A program made the translations under genes and the position numbers. From contig CAVNZM010000006.1 of the NCBI GenBank assembly GCA_963693365.1, positions 186,001 through 250,000 of the forward strand: a DNA stretch of 64,000 nt. Direction: 5' to 3'. Every line of letters begins with the position of its first letter. Position 1 is the first letter of the stretch. The notes beneath the pieces are model-generated. The model was not told where the DNA came from. It saw nothing but the letters and a program-made list of their open reading frames with translations, and ran no database searches. Positions 48,039-60,246 of the stretch are shown here, one piece after another. Source of the DNA: Amoebidium appalachense (lineage: Eukaryota; Ichthyosporea).

Positions 48039-48537
48039 CTGGGTTTTATAGCTACTTATTCGATACATAAATTTTTAAAAAGGTTTCCTGTCATACGTGT
48101 CATGCATATGTTTTAGCTCATGAACAACTCCAGCCGACACACACAAGCCACTTACACAACCCAGATAAGAAGGGGGTTTACAACACAGCTGCCTCCTCAT
48201 TCTCTGCACAGCACGCAGACTGGTAGGGTATACGTAGGCCTGTATAGGGGCAGTGCCTGGTGGGGGTCAAGCGATGAAGTCCACGATGATTTACTTTCAC
48301 GGGCGGCCCCTGCAATATGTTGCAATTACCAATTGACGTTGAGCACTACTTACTGCTCTATGTGGGCATGCCATTCTCTGTCATCTTGCAGTGTAGCTGC
48401 CCTTCATGCATATGGGGGTGGGAGGTATCCGAAACTTTGCAAAGGGAAGGGAGAAGGGAGAAGGGAAACTCGGTGTAGATCTGGAGAAGTTTTGTGTGGG
48501 TGTGGGTGTGTGTGTGTGTGGTTGTGTGTGTGTGTGA

Positions 48538-48583
<46 letters not shown>

Positions 48584-48990
48584 GTGTGTGCGTGTGTGTG
48601 TGTGTATGTGCGTGACTGTGTGTGCGTGTGTGACTGTGTGTGTGTGTGTGTGTGTATCTGGGTGGGTGGGTGTGTATGTTGTCATACAGTGTGTGTTTGT
48701 GTTTGTGTGTGCGTGTGTATGCGCGCACGTGCGTGTGTTTTGTATGCACGTGCACGTGTATGTGCGCGCGACGGTTTGTATGGTTGTGTGCAGCGTAGTG
48801 GGTGTGCTCGCATGTGTCTGTGTGCGTTTGTTTGTGCGTTTCCGTGTGCACGTGCGTGTCCGTGTGTGTGTGTGCAGTATGTGCGTAGTTGAGTGTTTGT
48901 GTGTGTGTGCAGTGACCGTGAAGGCCCAACAATATCAGCAGGATTAATTTGATCCGAGCAGGTTTATTCAACACATAGATAGCACCTTAA

Positions 48991-49095
48991 CTAGTGTACT
49001 GTCGGTGCTGTGTGGTAGACGGTAGTTTCCCTAGAGGGCCTGAAAAGGCCCTCCGGGAACAAAACGTGATAAAATAAAATAAAATAAAATAAGGT
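48991..49095 (+). mobile_element. Possible non-LTR retrotransposon 3' end, copy 1
   Basis: The block gtactgtcggtg...gtagacggtagtttccctagagggc...aggccctccgggaacaaaacgtgataaaat ends in repeated aaaat units. A diverged copy at 57670-57785 has the same order of blocks and a similar A/T-rich tail. A shared 3' end followed by short A/T repeats is typical of truncated LINE or SINE copies. Confidence 0.4.
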
Positions 49096-49269
49096 TTATT
49101 CAACATCAGTAAAAAAAAGAAATAGTTCTGCTCTTCTAGCAGAATCATAAAGCAAGGGCAGAATTATTCTGCTTGCTGCAGGAGAATAAACTTGCTCTAA
49201 GCAAAATAATTCTGTGTTTTCCCAAATAATTCGCGGTTTCTGAATAAAAACTGCCGTTGTGTGCTATTC

Positions 49270-49410
49270 TTGCTGTTACTGAGATTCAGTTAAACTCTGC
49301 TTTTGCAGAATTGTTCTGATTTTGCAGAATTATTTCGCTTTTGCAGAAATATGCTGCTTTTGCAGTATTATTCTGCTTTTGTGGAACAGTCCTGCTTTTG
49401 GCGGAATAAA
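49270..49410. repeat. Degenerate ~20-bp repeat (ctgcttttgcagaattatt)
   Basis: About six to seven imperfect copies of ttctgcttttgcagaatta in tandem. Looser copies (aattattctgcttgctgc) start near 49150. It looks like an old minisatellite. Confidence 0.7.
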
Positions 49411-49454
49411 TTCAAGTTGATTATTCTGATGTGTTTGTATCACGGTGTACATGT

Positions 49455-49512
<58 letters not shown>
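49455..49512. repeat. 58-bp G homopolymer
   Basis: Uninterrupted G run, the longest in the window. Several others exceed 40 bp: 3654-3699, 8349-8395, C at 11479-11521, C at 58988-59032. Confidence 0.95.
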
Positions 49513-49513
<1 letters not shown>

Positions 49514-50603
49514 GGAAGCAACACGCATGAGGGGGAACACATACGGTCGGACATACAAACAGGCTGCAACGTGACACCATGGCAACAGCTTATGGACAGC
49601 TGCAGGAGAGGAGAGAGATTGAAACGGAAAGTTTATTGGCATTAAATAATAATGGGTTTGGCCCTGGGTCCTAGTTGTTTATTTGGACAGATTTCTTATT
49701 AGTAGGGTACCTTATCCATTAACCGTTTTCGCACCCGATCTATGCAATATCTCAGCTCCCAATAGAGATAAACGGGTCCTTTCTTTTTGTCGGAGTAAGA
49801 ATATAATGTAAATCTTCAGTTATTAAAATAAAAATAGTGCCTCCGGTCTAATTTAGTAGCAAAAACATGAAAAGCAAATGCTGTCAAGATCTCACCCATT
49901 AACCGAACATCTCGATCGCCCTACTGACACAGTCAGATTGTTATATGTACATTTGCACGGCACTCTGGCCATGAACGCCTGTGCAGGCAGTGGTATCCAC
50001 CACATGCAAATACAGTGCACACCCCTATCAATCCCACCTAGTGCTACGTAGTAGTACCAATACTCAACAAAATAGCAATACATGTGGCCATCCGATTCAT
50101 GAAGCTGGTCGTCGTGATTTTGGGTTTAGAACTACCCGTCGAAGTGTTACATGTTACTGCTAGCGCTTCCCATCTAGGCCCTGGGGAGTGTGGTACATGG
50201 ACATTCTAAAGTGGCCCTTCATTCCAGCAAACATACATACCATTCAGGAAAAAAAAAACTCAGTAACCATGTAAAAGTGAAAATTAACCCTCCAGTAATC
50301 ATGTACCGGATGTTCCGGGGGAAAGGGTTGTTTTCCTATTGCCGCTTGCGTCTGTGGGTAACAATTACCCGTGTGTGTAAATGCAGGCATCTGTCTACCT
50401 GCGTGTGGTACACACTCGTGCACTGGGCACATTTTGACCCGGCGATATGACCCATTATCTGGGCTCACAAGTGCGCGATATGATGTAATAGCTTGTAGGC
50501 TGCATACATGTGTGGCTAACTGGCATGTGCACGTTCGTGGAAGTCTAAGTGTGCGCATGCAGTGTGCCTTGCACGCGTCCAAGTGTACATGTCTGCACGT
50601 GCA

Positions 50604-52769
50604 TCACGCCGTGTGCACAAACCACAGGCAGTTGTTGCATGCCTTCATCTCCACCCCCAGCAGCCCAAATGGGACGTTGAATTCCCGCACCAACCGGTTG
50701 ACCTCCACTACCTTGGGCTTGGGGGGAAAGGGGTCAGAATGTGCTACAAACTGACGCGGTGAAAAAATGTCAATGATGTAGGACGATGTGCAAAAACGAA
50801 TACACACAGCCTCTAGAAACCGAGGGAGGGGGGGGGGGGGGGGGGGGGGGACGGGTAGCGAGCGCTTAAATCACATGTGTTGAGCGGAGAGGGGGAGAGA
50901 GGGGAGGGGCCAGGAACATCTTCGCCGTATTTAAAAAAATTTCTTGGGAAGTAACACGGTTTACATTGGGTGGCATCTTGGAAATGCTTATAATAAACGG
51001 AGCCACTCCTCAACACAATTCAGACGGCCTTCCAAAGCGCTGTTGACATGCTTCCTCGTGTGCATGCAGTGCAAATGAACATATCTTTGCATGGGTGGCT
51101 GTTACTAGGCTGTATGGACACTGACATATTTAAAAAAAATTCTTGGGAAGTAACACGGTTTACATTGGGTGGCATCTTGGAAATGCTGATAATAAACGGA
51201 GCCACTCCTCAACACCATTCAGACGGCCTTCCAAAGCGCTGTTGACATGCTTCCTCGTGTGCATGCAGTGCAAATGGACATATCTTTGCATGGGTGGCTG
51301 TTACTAGGCTGTATGGACACTGACATATTCTTGCTAGGGTAGGTGGGGCTGTGTGGTCATGAGTGTTGCACAATACGAATATATTCCTTGCGTCTGTGTT
51401 TCTTTAACAGGCCTTAAGCACAGGTCTCACCTCTACCGGCATGCCGTCCCTATCCAACTCTTCCAGAGACCAAAACCCCCCGCAGGCAATGGACTCTGCC
51501 AGCTCCACGGGCTGAGGGGGAAGAAGGGGGGTGAGTGTGCAAACGCGATGGGGAAGGGTGGTGGCTGGGCACTCTCAGAAGTGATGCTAGATGGTGGTGG
51601 TGGTGGGTGGGGGGGTGGGGGGGTGGGGGGTAGGGGGGGGGGGGGGGGGGGGGGGGCATTCATTACCCGGGTGTTTTTTTTTTTTTTTTTTTTTTTTGGG
51701 GGGGGGGGGGGGGGGGAAGACATACGTCCGGCAGCCACAGGGTGTGTGAGCTTCTCAAGCGGGTGATCAGGGCATCAAACAGCACCCGGCGTAGACCCAG
51801 ACCTTGCAGTGTGCACTCGATATGCTGGGCTGCATCGTCTGTGTGGTGGTGGTGGTATATATGTGTGCGTGTGTGAGTGGGGTGGGCAGGGGAGGGGGGG
51901 GGGGGGTTGAGTTCGCACAGAACAAGGTATAGCGCATTACAAACGGCATGAAGACACGGATTCCCAGAGTAAGTGACACATACATGGTCGGGGTGCAAGG
52001 GCTAGAAGGGCAGGGCGGGCGGGCTGGGGGAGAGGGTGGGGGGGGGGGGGGGGGGAGGATCGAATGCAATAAGGTGTGCATGTAGACGGCATGGGAAGGA
52101 AGTGGGAACGGTGTGGTTACAATTGCAAAGTGGACCTGTGGCATGCCATGTTTTTTCTGCGTGACGGGACTTTCACAGGATGGGAATGGTGGTATTTTAG
52201 CATTTGTGCCCAAAAGAATGCCGAGACAGTACAACATACAGGGCATAATAGGGAAGGTGCCTACCCGAATACCACAGTTGATGCTCGGTCGTGCTGCGAC
52301 TGGCTGCAGAGGAGGAGGAGGACGGCAGGGCTGTTTTTTTTTTTTTTTTTTTTTTTTTTTTGGGGGGGGGGGGGGGGGTTTAAGGTTCAAAAGAATCTTC
52401 AAATACGCAGCACACGTGTTGTCTGGGACCGTTGCAGTGGGAGGGTGGGGTCGGCGCTGCAAAAAGGTGCTGCATGTGTCCACTAAGGTACCCTTGCATG
52501 CACTCTCCAGGTGCAAACTGCATTAAGTCACATGGGTGACCATGACCACATACATATACAATTCGACAAGTAGACACACACACGTGCACACGAAAACAGG
52601 TGTCCACACAGTGCTGCAACTTATCCAAAACACACATGCAGTCACATCTGGCACGCACACTCCAAACACAGACACATTTACACGTGCATGTGCCCACACA
52701 TACCGTTTCACACAGACACACACACACACACGCACACAGACACACACGCACACGAACGCACACACGAAC

Positions 52770-52835
<66 letters not shown>

Positions 52836-52840
52836 CGCAC

Positions 52841-52884
<44 letters not shown>

Positions 52885-53226
52885 ACACACACACACACAC
52901 ACGCACGCGCACACACCTTCCATGTCGCCCGGAGTGCCGATGCTGATCATTGGCCTTGCATCCGTCTACACCCATCCACCGTGTGAGCCATGGAAGCAAC
53001 TAGACAGCAGTAAACACATGCACAAACGTAGTTTTGCGCACAGGCAGGCAGTGAGGAGGAAGAGTGAGTGGAGTGGGGGGGGGGGGGGGGGGGGAGGGGG
53101 GGCCATACCACGGAGATGTAGAGGGGGTTTGCTTTTGCCTGGGCACTGTGTGTGCGGGGGCTGGCATCTGGCTTGCTGCGTCGCATGAAGGAGGAGGCCA
53201 GGTCGAGAAACACATTCTCACCCTGC

Positions 53227-53265
<39 letters not shown>

Positions 53266-54031
53266 GCATGTGTGTGTGTGTGGGGGGGAGGGGGGGGAGG
53301 GGATGGCCAAGGGGGGAGGGGGGGAGGGGGGGGGGGGAGGTGGGGGGGGTGGATAGGGTAGGAGGGTTAGACGGCATGATATTCTCGGATAAGCATTGCA
53401 ACGATTGGAAGAGGGCAAGTGTGATCCTTTTGTGCAGATTGCAAGGGCCGACGCACAGGCTGCACCAAACAGAGACCAAAAAACATGGAGATAGGAGCTC
53501 AGGGGACGGAGGCCTGGCAAGGGGGGGGGGGGGGGGGGGGGGGGAGGTGGGGGGGTTCAGAATGTTGCCCTGTTTTCTTTGAGGGGGCAGGAGGACGAGG
53601 GGAGGGTGGGAGAAGGGGATAGGTGGCGGGGGAGGGGGGGGGGGGGGGGGTTACCTTGCTAGTTCTGATACGAGGTGTTTGGGGTGGCACAAGACCCTCA
53701 ACGAGGGGCGCAAGAGGGGACTGATCAGTCAGCCTGATGGAGGGGTTCACATTAGGTGTGAAGGGCACAAACCCTTTTGCAAATAAAAAGACATGAACAT
53801 GAATACAAATTGGCCATGGACTGTTCCTAATGCATGTCGTTCTCAGTAACCACTGTTTGCTACACAATCTTAGCTGTGTCTTCCACACACACATAGCACT
53901 CGGTTGTGTATGCATGCACACAGACAAACGTGTACACGACAGCATATCACACCATAACACACACGGGTACATGCGCACTGCGACACCCACACACATGCAC
54001 ACACAACACACGCCCTACACACGCACACACA

Positions 54032-54081
<50 letters not shown>

Positions 54082-54085
54082 GATA

Positions 54086-54155
<70 letters not shown>

Positions 54156-55077
54156 GTCACGCAAACAAACTCACAGACATACACATACTTGCGCGCGCAC
54201 ACGCGAACACACACACAAACACACACACACGTTTGCACGGGCGTTTGCTTGCACACACACATACTCACACACACACAAGAAGACTAACAGAGGGAGCCTT
54301 GCAGAGACATAGAGGGACAAAGAAGAGACACTTGGTTTACTAAGTCCCACACACTCTCCATAGGGCACACCGACACCCGCTTACATACATGAAAGTGTCG
54401 ATAGATACACAACAAAGAAAAGGCATGCTAGTATAAACTCCATAACCTACGATGCCGATGTGCTGTGTGTGAGTTTCTTGGAGAGTGACTTGGCACGCTT
54501 GAGGCCCTGCAGAAACCAGAGTTTATTATCATCAATGTGAGATATGGGGTGTGGGTCGGCCCTAAATATTGAAACAATAGAAATTTAGTTCACCTCTTTT
54601 TTGTTTGTGTTGCCTGGAGGGGGTCAGGGGGAGGGGGGGGGGGGGGGGGGAGAGGGAGGGAGGGGGGAGGGAGGGGGGGGGGGGGGGGGGGGGGGGGATA
54701 TATTCTGCGATCCTGGCAGTATGGCCGTGGTGAGGGTTGGGGATGCTGGTTCTTGTCTATGTGCAAGAGTTCTTAGTTGACGGTGTGCACATACTGTTGG
54801 GGGGTCAAGGAGTCTGACACGTGCGCGCTATGAGAGGGTATCGGTGAAATGGCCTTCAAGGCCTACGCCCATGGCGAGGGACGCTCATGCCAAGGTGCAG
54901 GTACCTACGTGACGTGTGTCTGTATATTGGAGTGCCCTACACAAAGACCTGTGCCCTTGCTGCGTAACTACTGATTGACAAAGATACGTGTGACCCTGTG
55001 CAATGGCCGGTCTATTTGGAATTTACAGTTTATCCCGGTTCCGACTCACCAAGGCTCCACATTTTGAGAACGAGTGC
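50604..55077 (-). CDS. Uncharacterised multi-exon gene (5' end unresolved)
   Basis: I do not recognise the family. Exons in transcript order: 55050-55077 and 54451-54506 (both tentative), 53655-53773, 53109-53222, 52917-52965, 52265-52303, 51726-51838, 51431-51511, 50604-50717 (stop TGA). From 53773 on, every junction keeps phase. Short protein landmarks are FVPFTPNVNPSIRLTDQS, FLDLASSFMRRSKPD, PLYISVTDARPMISIGTPGD, STTEHQLWYSDDAAQHIE, LGLRRVLFDALITRL, LAESIACGGFWSLEELDRDG and VNRLVREFNVPFGLLGVEMK, then NNCLWFVHTA. The composition is soluble, with no membrane helix. The first half is Ser/Pro/His-rich and likely disordered; the second half looks helical. The last acceptor (AAG at 50718-50720) is weak and could instead be six bases downstream. 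The gene has the same orientation as the ASH-repeat gene below it. Confidence 0.6.
50932..51329. repeat. 199-bp tandem duplication
   Basis: Two almost identical copies (cttgggaagtaacacgg at 50943 and 51142, spacing 199 bp) inside the last intron of the uncharacterised gene. They differ by few substitutions (aatgaaca/aatggaca, cttataat/ctgataat), so the duplication is recent. Confidence 0.95.
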
Positions 55078-55159
55078 CTGCATGTTTGCATGCACGGCTG
55101 TGTGATATATGGTCATGATGTTCGCGTGCGTGCATTTTGCCACAGCCTTGTGTATGTCA

Positions 55160-55206
55160 CGGTGTGTGTGTGTGTGTGTCTTTGTATGTGTCTGTGTGTG
55201 TGTGTT

Positions 55207-55264
<58 letters not shown>

Positions 55265-55592
55265 ACAGTTCGTGTGTGTGTGGGAGTGTGTGTGTCTTAC
55301 AGTGTGTGTGTGTGTGTGTGCGTGTGTGTGTGCACGCGTTCGGCGGTGCCACGGTGTGCTCTTGCGCACGTGAGTGTGCAGGTGCATGACAGGTGTGTGT
55401 GTATGCGGAGCGTATGCATGTGTGGTGTGTGTGTGTGTGCGGTGGGGGGGTCGCGCATGTGTGTTTGTGCGTGTAGCAGTGTATGCGTTACGCATGTGTG
55501 TGTGCGCGCACCTGTGTTTGTGTGTGTGTTGTGTGTGTGTGTGTGTGTGTGCGTGCGTGTGTGTGTGTGTGCGTGTGCGTGTGCGTGTGTGC

Positions 55593-55662
<70 letters not shown>

Positions 55663-55681
55663 ATGTGTGTGTATGCGTGTG

Positions 55682-55724
<43 letters not shown>

Positions 55725-55746
55725 GTGCGTGTGTGCGTGTGTGCGT

Positions 55747-55804
<58 letters not shown>

Positions 55805-55870
55805 CGTGTGCGTTTGTGTGTGTGTGCATGTGTATATGTGTGTGTGTGTGTGTGTGTGCGTGTGTGTGCG
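55160..55870. repeat. Compound (GT)n microsatellite field, about 700 bp
   Basis: Several long (GT)n blocks joined by gcgtgtgcg and tgtttgtg stretches. All the Cys-Val or His-Thr ORFs here are repeat artefacts. Confidence 0.95.
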
Positions 55871-57669
55871 TGCTGTTAACATGACACCGTGTGCTCTTGC
55901 ACACCCTCAGGTGTCACAGGGTGGATGGATGAGGGTGTGACTGGTAATGCTTGGGTGTATGTGTATGTATTTGTGTATGAAAATAGGTCGTGTTACATTG
56001 TGCTGTTAGTCTAGTTTATCTTCATCTGCCGAGACCAGCTTGATGACGGGGTTACTACGTGTTAAGACCATCGTTCCCTGTGCATACTAACTGTGTGCCC
56101 TCTTTCTGTGGGCCGGTCCATGCTTGTGCTTTCCCCCTCAGCTACATTTCACCAACTCCAATTGTGCCTCCAAACCAGTAATAGAATTGTCGCCACTCAT
56201 GCATCACACCCTACATGTTCAAACAGAAACTCACCCCTGTATTGTCGTAGTCTTTTGGCGCGGACATCTGCCGGCCCAGCGTCCCACCTGGAAACCTCCG
56301 CTGCTGCAGGAGCGACATGTTGTCTGTGGCCGCACACCAGCGCTGAGTGCACGCCCACCTTAATCTAATAAATAAAGTATACTGATACAAAGTAGGTGTG
56401 TGCTGCTAATGGATGGGCTGTGCTATGGAAGTGGGGAACTCGTGAACAAAAGGCGACAAAAGTGGTTTCCAGTGTGTCATCAGTGCTCGCGGAGGGCTGA
56501 AATGCACAGGAATGAGCAAATAGATCTTTTTGGATCAAATCAATTAGCGGCGATGTAAATGCATGATAGATCTGATTTTTGTGTGGCTAAGCTTACAGAT
56601 AAGCCATATTTGGGCAACAATAGTTTAGTTTGACCACTAAGTGATAAGTGTCTCTGGATCCAATCTGAATGGTATCACCGGCGACCCATTCTATCAGCAA
56701 AACGGGGGACTCTAGAGTGCGGGGGGTGGATACTGACAGAAAGCACAGGCACCGAAAGGGGCGACATTCATGGCTAGGGCGTGTGGCACGTATAGAAATG
56801 ATGTGGTTTTGCTTCTTTTTCCACCGTTTATGTTCGTCTTTTTTTTGCGTCGCAACTGAACGGGTATTGGCCCCGAGAAGCTCTCGATATCGATGTACGT
56901 AGACATCAATCAGTAAATGACTGACTACAGACTGAACCCGGATCCGAACTTCGAACACACAACACGTGTAGTAAATTAACTAGCTTAGAAGGATAATATG
57001 AATACATCGAAGTTTTTACTATTTACTGCACAGCTAGTGCATAGCGCTGCATGCCAGAGCCAGTAAAAATGATGGAAGAATCTCACCCGCCTCCCACCCA
57101 CACACCCTGAACTGAAACGGCACCACCCACAGAACACCACACGCACACTGAGAGTTAGGAGCCTCACCGAAATCCAAAACCCACACAACCATCCCCTCCC
57201 CCTCCCCCCTCCCCCCTCCCCCCTCCCCCCAAACACACACACACACACACACAACACACAACCAACCTGCCAAGTGTGCCCACACGCATACAGACCCACC
57301 CAGCCGTGCGAGGTCTCAGGTCTGGTTGTTAGCATACGACGCAATAGCAACCCGGTAAGAACAGGCCAACATACCCCTGGCAGCAAAATACAACAACCAT
57401 CCCTTAAACTGCACCCATACCCAATCTAGGCACCACCATGTTTTTCAGCAAGCGTTTTTGCCACTTCAGCACACCACAAACAGGGCATCGTCCTAGTTGG
57501 ACCATTGGGAGACCGTGTTTAAATTTTATTGGGAGGTTTTGATTGGATGGCAGGCCTGGTGCCCCCCACCAGCAACGCTGAGGTAAGCAACCTGGGCTAA
57601 GTGTGTACTAGTAGTTAGGATTAGTAAAAGTGTGTGAGCTTAGCTGACTGCGCCATTAGCACCTTAGCT

Positions 57670-57785
57670 GGGGTACTGTAACAGTCGGTGATTATATTTA
57701 GTGGAAGACGGTGATTTCCATAAGGGTCCCCTTAGGGCACCCTTCTGCAACAAACCGGGATAAATTATAATAAATAGTAAGTAAT
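57670..57785 (+). mobile_element. Possible non-LTR retrotransposon 3' end, copy 2
   Basis: It shares with 48991-49095 the blocks gtggaagacggtgatttcc, a gggcaccct hairpin-like segment, and caacaaaccgggataaa. It ends in aaataataaatag-type A/T repeats. Divergence is substantial, as expected for old copies of one family. Confidence 0.4.
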
Positions 57786-58583
57786 AAATGAAAAAACACA
57801 TGCCATCACATGACCATGAGAAAGCTGCAAGGAGTGAAACCCGGAAGAGTAGCAAGTACTGTACTGTGCATGTATCAAAACAACTGGGGACCCGGGGTCG
57901 GGAAATAACGAAAGAAAAAGGAAAAAATTTGGCACATATCTGCCCGAGCGTAAATTACGAAAGCCACTAGAGCGTAAATACACGTGTGCGCAAACTAACA
58001 TCAGCCAGACCGAGTGTATTATTTTGCTGCAGCACTCTTATGACCTCTCCTTCAGAATCTAGGTGGTGGATATTAGCTGAGTCTTGAGTAAAACAGTCAG
58101 GGGGTGTATGTGGAAGTGTACGGTTGCAGGTGTCACGGTGCAGTTGTATTACTAGTATCTTTCGTGCAACCACAGTGCCCAATGTAACTGTACATGTCTT
58201 CTATGAGTACCGCAGTCACCGAATAGTGCACTCCCTCTAAACCAACAAACGTTACGAGGTAGGCTGCAATGTCGTGGAGAGGGGAGACACGAACGTAGTC
58301 GTCGTCGTTTGGGGGGGGGAGGGGGGAGAGGGGGAGGGGAGGGGGGAGAGGGGGAGGAGGGAGGAGGGGGGAGGGGGAGGGTAGGGGGCGGGGGGCGGGG
58401 TAGGTAGGTGTTGCAGATGATGCCAGGGGCACTTCTCTCCTTCCTTCCTCCCTCGCCCCCTCCCCCCCTTCCCCCCCCCCCCCCCCCCCTCCTCCGCTCC
58501 CTTCTTTGCCCACCCCCTCTTGCCTCTATTGCCCCCAAAGGCTTCCCGATCCGGAATAAATAGGTACATAGGATATCGAACCC

Positions 58584-58626
<43 letters not shown>

Positions 58627-58986
58627 CCCCGCCTGACCACCTTTTCAGGAAAGAAAGCCCTAAAGACCTTACACCATGGCGTTTTTCTCGCTCACCTTCT
58701 CTCAAACTTCCTTTTTTTTTTTTGTTCTGTTTGTGTCTTTGCTTTAACCCTTTTTTTTTGTCAATTTTTCCTCCTCTTATCATGTCTTGAATCAGCATGA
58801 ACTTCTCGTTGCATAACAATATCCTTCTCTTTTCCTCTTTTTTTTTTTTTCTCGCCGACTCGTTTCTCTGTTCCTCTTAAGCTTTCTTTCTTTGGTATGT
58901 TCTTTGCCTTCTTTTCTTTCCATTTTCGTCTTCTTTGTTTTCTTTCTTTTTTTTTTTTTCTCACTCCCCTCCCCCCTCCCCTCTCC

Positions 58987-58987
<1 letters not shown>

Positions 58988-59085
<98 letters not shown>

Positions 59086-59088
59086 GGG
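58988..59088. repeat. Triple homopolymer C45-T32-G24
   Basis: Three long homopolymers back to back without a spacer. The T32-G24 part repeats the T(n)G(n) pattern seen many times in the window. Confidence 0.95.
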
Positions 59089-59663
59089 AGGGCGTGTTGG
59101 CAATTTCCTGCTTTCCGGATCGTACCACCCATGTCTCGAGTGGGCGGGGGTAGATGGTGTCGGCCTACCCCCACAGTGCCCCCCCCCCCCCCCCCCTCCC
59201 CACGTGCACCCACGAGGGGGGGGGGGGGGGAGGGGGGGGGGGGGGGCACAACATTGCAACATGACGCACAAATAAAATAACACTTTAAAGGCTAGTTATA
59301 AAGTCGGTCTACCGTTTAAGCACTGCAGGCGGTGTATGCGTGTTGTGTGCGTAGTAAGGCAAATTGAAAGGGTTTGGGGCGGGTGGGTTGCATGGGTGCA
59401 CGGCTGGGGTGTGTGGTCACATGATATTATGGTTTCGTTGCGGTAGGTGGCGAGATAAGAACGGCAGACAAAGAGCAAGAGATCCATCAAGCAAACAGCA
59501 CACACCTAATATGCCCTGCTATCCGCAGCCGAATGACTGTCTTTTAATTTGCTGGAGGCACCGAAACTCCTCCAATCACATGCTTCCACGACACTTGAAG
59601 ACTTCTTTGTTGTCGTTGTGCATGTACAAGTAAGAACGTGCTGTGGCATTAGGTCTCTATAAA

Positions 59664-59703
<40 letters not shown>

Positions 59704-60246
59704 GGGGGAAAGGGGCGGAACAGGCGGCACTGCACGCCATCATAATGGGAAGTCAACACAACATTTGGCACTGAGCTTCTGCAACACACTTCATATCAGA
59801 TTTTATTTCCAGACTTTGCACTTAAGTTCATATAAGCGTATTCGTAGATATTCAGAAAAACTCATTTCACTGCGGGGTTGCCGTTGCTGTACATAGCCAC
59901 ACGCATTCCACATTATATACGGACCAATTACAGAACGAGAACGGAAAACCGCACTACGTCCCATGCCACTCACTGGTAATGGGCCATGCCATACCCGGGG
60001 GCAAGGGAGGAAGGACTGTATGCCGCAAACGCAAAGTATCGTTAAAGAGCCATCATGTAGCCACAGGTATAAATCACGTGCCAGCCACTTTACAAAACAG
60101 ACTTGCATCAAGGTATTTACATCACTAACCCACCCCTACTTTCATATATATTGCATGTACCCCCCACGCGGGAGGAGTTTCATTCGAGTATTTTTAACAA
60201 GCCCTAAGTAAAATATGTATGTTTTAACTGATCATCATCATGTGGT

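Larger units (their letters stand above)
48039..50603. other. Intergenic or 5' region of the ASH-repeat gene
   Basis: The first exon(s) of the ASH-repeat gene should lie in the left part, because exon 47881-48038 starts in the middle of a codon, but I could not place them. The rest has GT-rich tracts (48490-48920), a LINE-like tail (48991-49095), a degenerate 20-bp repeat and a 58-bp G run. From 49640 to 50600 I see nothing coding. Confidence 0.45.
55078..60246. other. Gene-poor region rich in repeats
   Basis: No supported gene. 55160-55870 is a GT-dominated microsatellite field with cg interruptions. Around 56142 a plausible plus-strand acceptor (ccccctcag) precedes a short frame and overlapping AATAAA hexamers at 56367-56376, which might be the 3' end of an unidentified plus-strand transcript. 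56,400-58,250 shows nothing coding. 58,300-59,250 is dominated by G/C/T homopolymers. TTTATT near 59798 (AATAAA on the minus strand) may be the zinc-finger gene's poly(A) signal. Confidence 0.45.

Noticed and set aside
54451-54506. Frame GLKRAKSLSKKLTHSTSAS with TAG as a C-terminal exon of another gene
   Set aside because: No upstream exons support a separate gene. A different frame of the same segment joins in phase to exon 53655-53773, so it is kept only as a tentative exon there.
56093-56368. Plus-strand ORFs before the AATAAA at 56367-56376
   Set aside because: A possible acceptor and poly(A) signal exist, but the protein frames show no recognisable pattern and no upstream exons were found.
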